In this document: positions 62,394-64,000 of the stretch, in pieces
How the letters are laid out: every line of letters starts with the position of its first letter
Position numbering within the stretch: position 1 is the stretch's first letter
From: Euwallacea fornicatus
Taxonomy: Eukaryota > Arthropoda > Insecta > Coleoptera > Curculionidae
NCBI RefSeq assembly: GCF_040115645.1
Contig: NC_089574.1
Span: 1,798,001-1,862,000 of the forward strand
Reading direction: 5' to 3'
DNA: 64,000 nucleotides
The notes under the pieces: generated by a model
Databases searched by the model: none
Told to the model about the DNA's origin: nothing
Seen by the model: only the letters and a program-made list of their open reading frames with translations
Translations under genes and position numbers: made by a program

Positions 62394-63414
62394 CGACGTC
62401 GGTTTTTGTCACAATTCAATTTAGTGAGAAAATGCCAGATAGCACCTGAAGTAAGAGCATACCGTTGGAGGCCCAGTTAAGCCTTAATGTATTGTTGATT
62501 TTACTTGTTATATAGTAAGGAACCACTCTGTTTGAGATGACACGATTTTGAATGTTGTTAAGGATACCGCAAATACGAATCTGCAAATATTTTTTAAGAA
62601 TAATACACCGATATAACCTTCTACTATATCTTGATCTTTAATGGGTCTGTCCTAGTATGCGTTTTAAAAACTCAATCCTGAAAATAATCTATTTAAATCA
62701 CTACGACCTAAAATGTAAAACTATTATTACTCCAATGCATGTACCTGTATATTTTATACTATGCTGGAAAACTTTAAATTTAGGCTACTTTAAATGTGTG
62801 ATAATTTTAAATAAACTATTTAAATTTGAGTTTTTAGTCCACTTAATAGAAATACTCTAGTAAAACGGAGCGCTTTGAGCATTCGTGAAGTGGAAGGTGC
62901 TTTTTCATCTTTGATTCCCATAATTGAAAGAAAAGATAACCCACATGCCTTAATAATTACAAACTGTGGGACTTGTTTTGATGTTGTGTTATAGAAACAG
63001 TGCAGAAGACAATGCATGCTTGGAATTTTGTCTAAATCTATTCACTGATTTGCTTTAAGCCAAAAAATTAAGGTAAAGCAAAGATTTCCGCTTGGTAGTG
63101 GTCAAAAATTGTCCGAAAAATAAATTCTCTCAAAATTTACCTATCCTAGCAAAGCTTAATTCAAAAATGAAGCTAGGATACCAACTATAGATTGTTGTTA
63201 TTTCAAAAAACGTAAAGGAAAGTGTCCATTTGGGAATACTTACCCATATGTGTACATCCTTGGCAAAATAACTGGATCAATATATGCTTTAAGTATTAAA
63301 CACTTTAATACTGCAGCAATTTTTGGGTAAAGTAAGGGTAAAAGGTAAAGAAAAAAAAACAGCCATTTAAACAACATATATAATAGTTATTCCAATACAA
63401 ATCATTCATTACAC
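62394..63414. other. Intergenic between convergent genes
   Basis: 3' flanks of the lipase and the reductase gene. Only AT-rich sequence is seen. AATAAA at 62809 could serve the lipase transcript. Confidence 0.5.
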
Positions 63415-64000
63415 TCATTCCTCAACTTTGATTAATATTTTACCAGTACATTTCCTATCTTCAATAAACTGTAAAGCATCATTGATTTTATTCAAACTAA
63501 ATTCAGCACTAATATGAGCGCCAATTAAATTCTCATTTGCCAATTCTAAAGTATCATTAACTAATGTTTTATATAAATGTTTGTTTTGTGATCTCAAAGA
63601 TTTCAGGCTGACAATAGTAGAGAAAGTATGTGGTATAGGTGCTGGTATTGTTTTGTGGAAGAACGGAGACGCGTAGAAGGTTTTTCCTCCAATGGAAGCA
63701 CTATAAAAAATTGCAAAATCACATAAAATCAAAATCCTAGTAGTCTTAGTAATTTTGTTAAGAAGTTAATATAGTTGAAAACAATGAATTAAGGGTACAT
63801 AATTGAATTGTTTCTTCGTTTCCGTGAGAACTTCCTTTATTTTCATAGTAAAGTTGTTAATGTTTTGAAGAATTGGCGCTATATAAAATACTTACCATCC
63901 ACCAATAATATTCATCATAGGTTCACCTGCAGCATCATACACAAACTTGACACCTTTATTGTCAGTCTTCTTTAAGATTTCTTTCAATAATTTGGGAGAA
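63415..64000 (-). CDS. Zinc-type alcohol dehydrogenase / quinone oxidoreductase family protein, C-terminal part
   Basis: Two exons: 63896-64000 (continues past the right edge) and 63415-63700 (TGA). The junction GGATG|GTAAGT ... TTTTTTATAG|TGCTTCC keeps phase. The visible 130 residues start in the Rossmann fold (KTDNKGVKFVYDAAGEPMMN, then GGCASIGGKTFYAS). They end with the catalytic-domain tail HISAEFSLNKINDALQFIED and RKCTGKILIKVEE. The pattern (D)xxG, then GG...IG, then (F)xL..(I/V)..A....... G(K/R)(I/V)(L/V)(I/L) is typical of the medium-chain dehydrogenase/reductase family, especially quinone-oxidoreductase-like members using NADPH. Zinc ligands would lie outside the window, so the subfamily is open. 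Confidence 0.8.

Noticed and set aside
1..64000. CRISPR arrays, bacterial operons, rRNA or tRNA genes
   Set aside because: No regularly spaced direct repeats, no Shine-Dalgarno/operon layout and no tRNA or rRNA sequence was recognised; the split genes indicate a nuclear animal genome.

Overview
This window reads as nuclear DNA of an insect, most likely a beetle. It is AT-rich, its genes are split by GT-AG introns (many only 50-60 nt long), and the intergenic DNA is packed with decayed mariner/Tc1-type transposases and hairpin-like repeats. The beetle call is an inference from gene content and repeat style; no marker fixes the species. All exon models were joined by hand from splice signals and reading phase.

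Left gene cluster (1-13.7 kb). A DNA ligase IV gene (minus strand) runs off the left edge. Head to head with it lies a plus-strand gene whose C-terminal half resembles the C-terminal domain of sorting nexins. Next, on the minus strand, is a complete six-exon NUDCD3-type dynein co-chaperone gene. Then comes a nine-exon minus-strand gene for a secreted or membrane protein: signal peptide, basic Gly/Ser tract, Trp-containing Gly/Asn/Pro repeats, Gly/Tyr-rich tract, one hydrophobic segment and a duplicated Cys-rich, N-glycosylatable region. Two signal-peptide exons with the same phase look like alternative starts.

Middle (13.7-44.4 kb). About 30 kb without a recognisable intact host gene. It holds relics of two mariner and several other IS630-Tc1-mariner (ITm) transposases, one ITm element with both terminal inverted repeats, a 5'-truncated non-LTR retrotransposon with poly(A) tail and target-site duplication, two long inverted-repeat (foldback) elements, microsatellites, and a frame-consistent pair of terminal exons of an unrecognised minus-strand gene near 42.4 kb.

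Right part (44.4-64 kb). A complete 12-exon secreted pancreatic-lipase-family gene with a full Ser-Asp-His triad and a C-terminal PLAT region spans almost 18 kb. Its large introns carry a broken mariner, two more ITm relics and four foldback elements. At the right edge is the 3' part of a minus-strand zinc-type alcohol dehydrogenase/quinone oxidoreductase (MDR family) gene.

The genes do not form a pathway; they are ordinary neighbours. The most unusual items are the prion-protein-like layout of the 9.4-13.7 kb gene, and a set of at least seven differing foldback elements whose ends share a 5'-TACAGGGTG-like motif next to TA.
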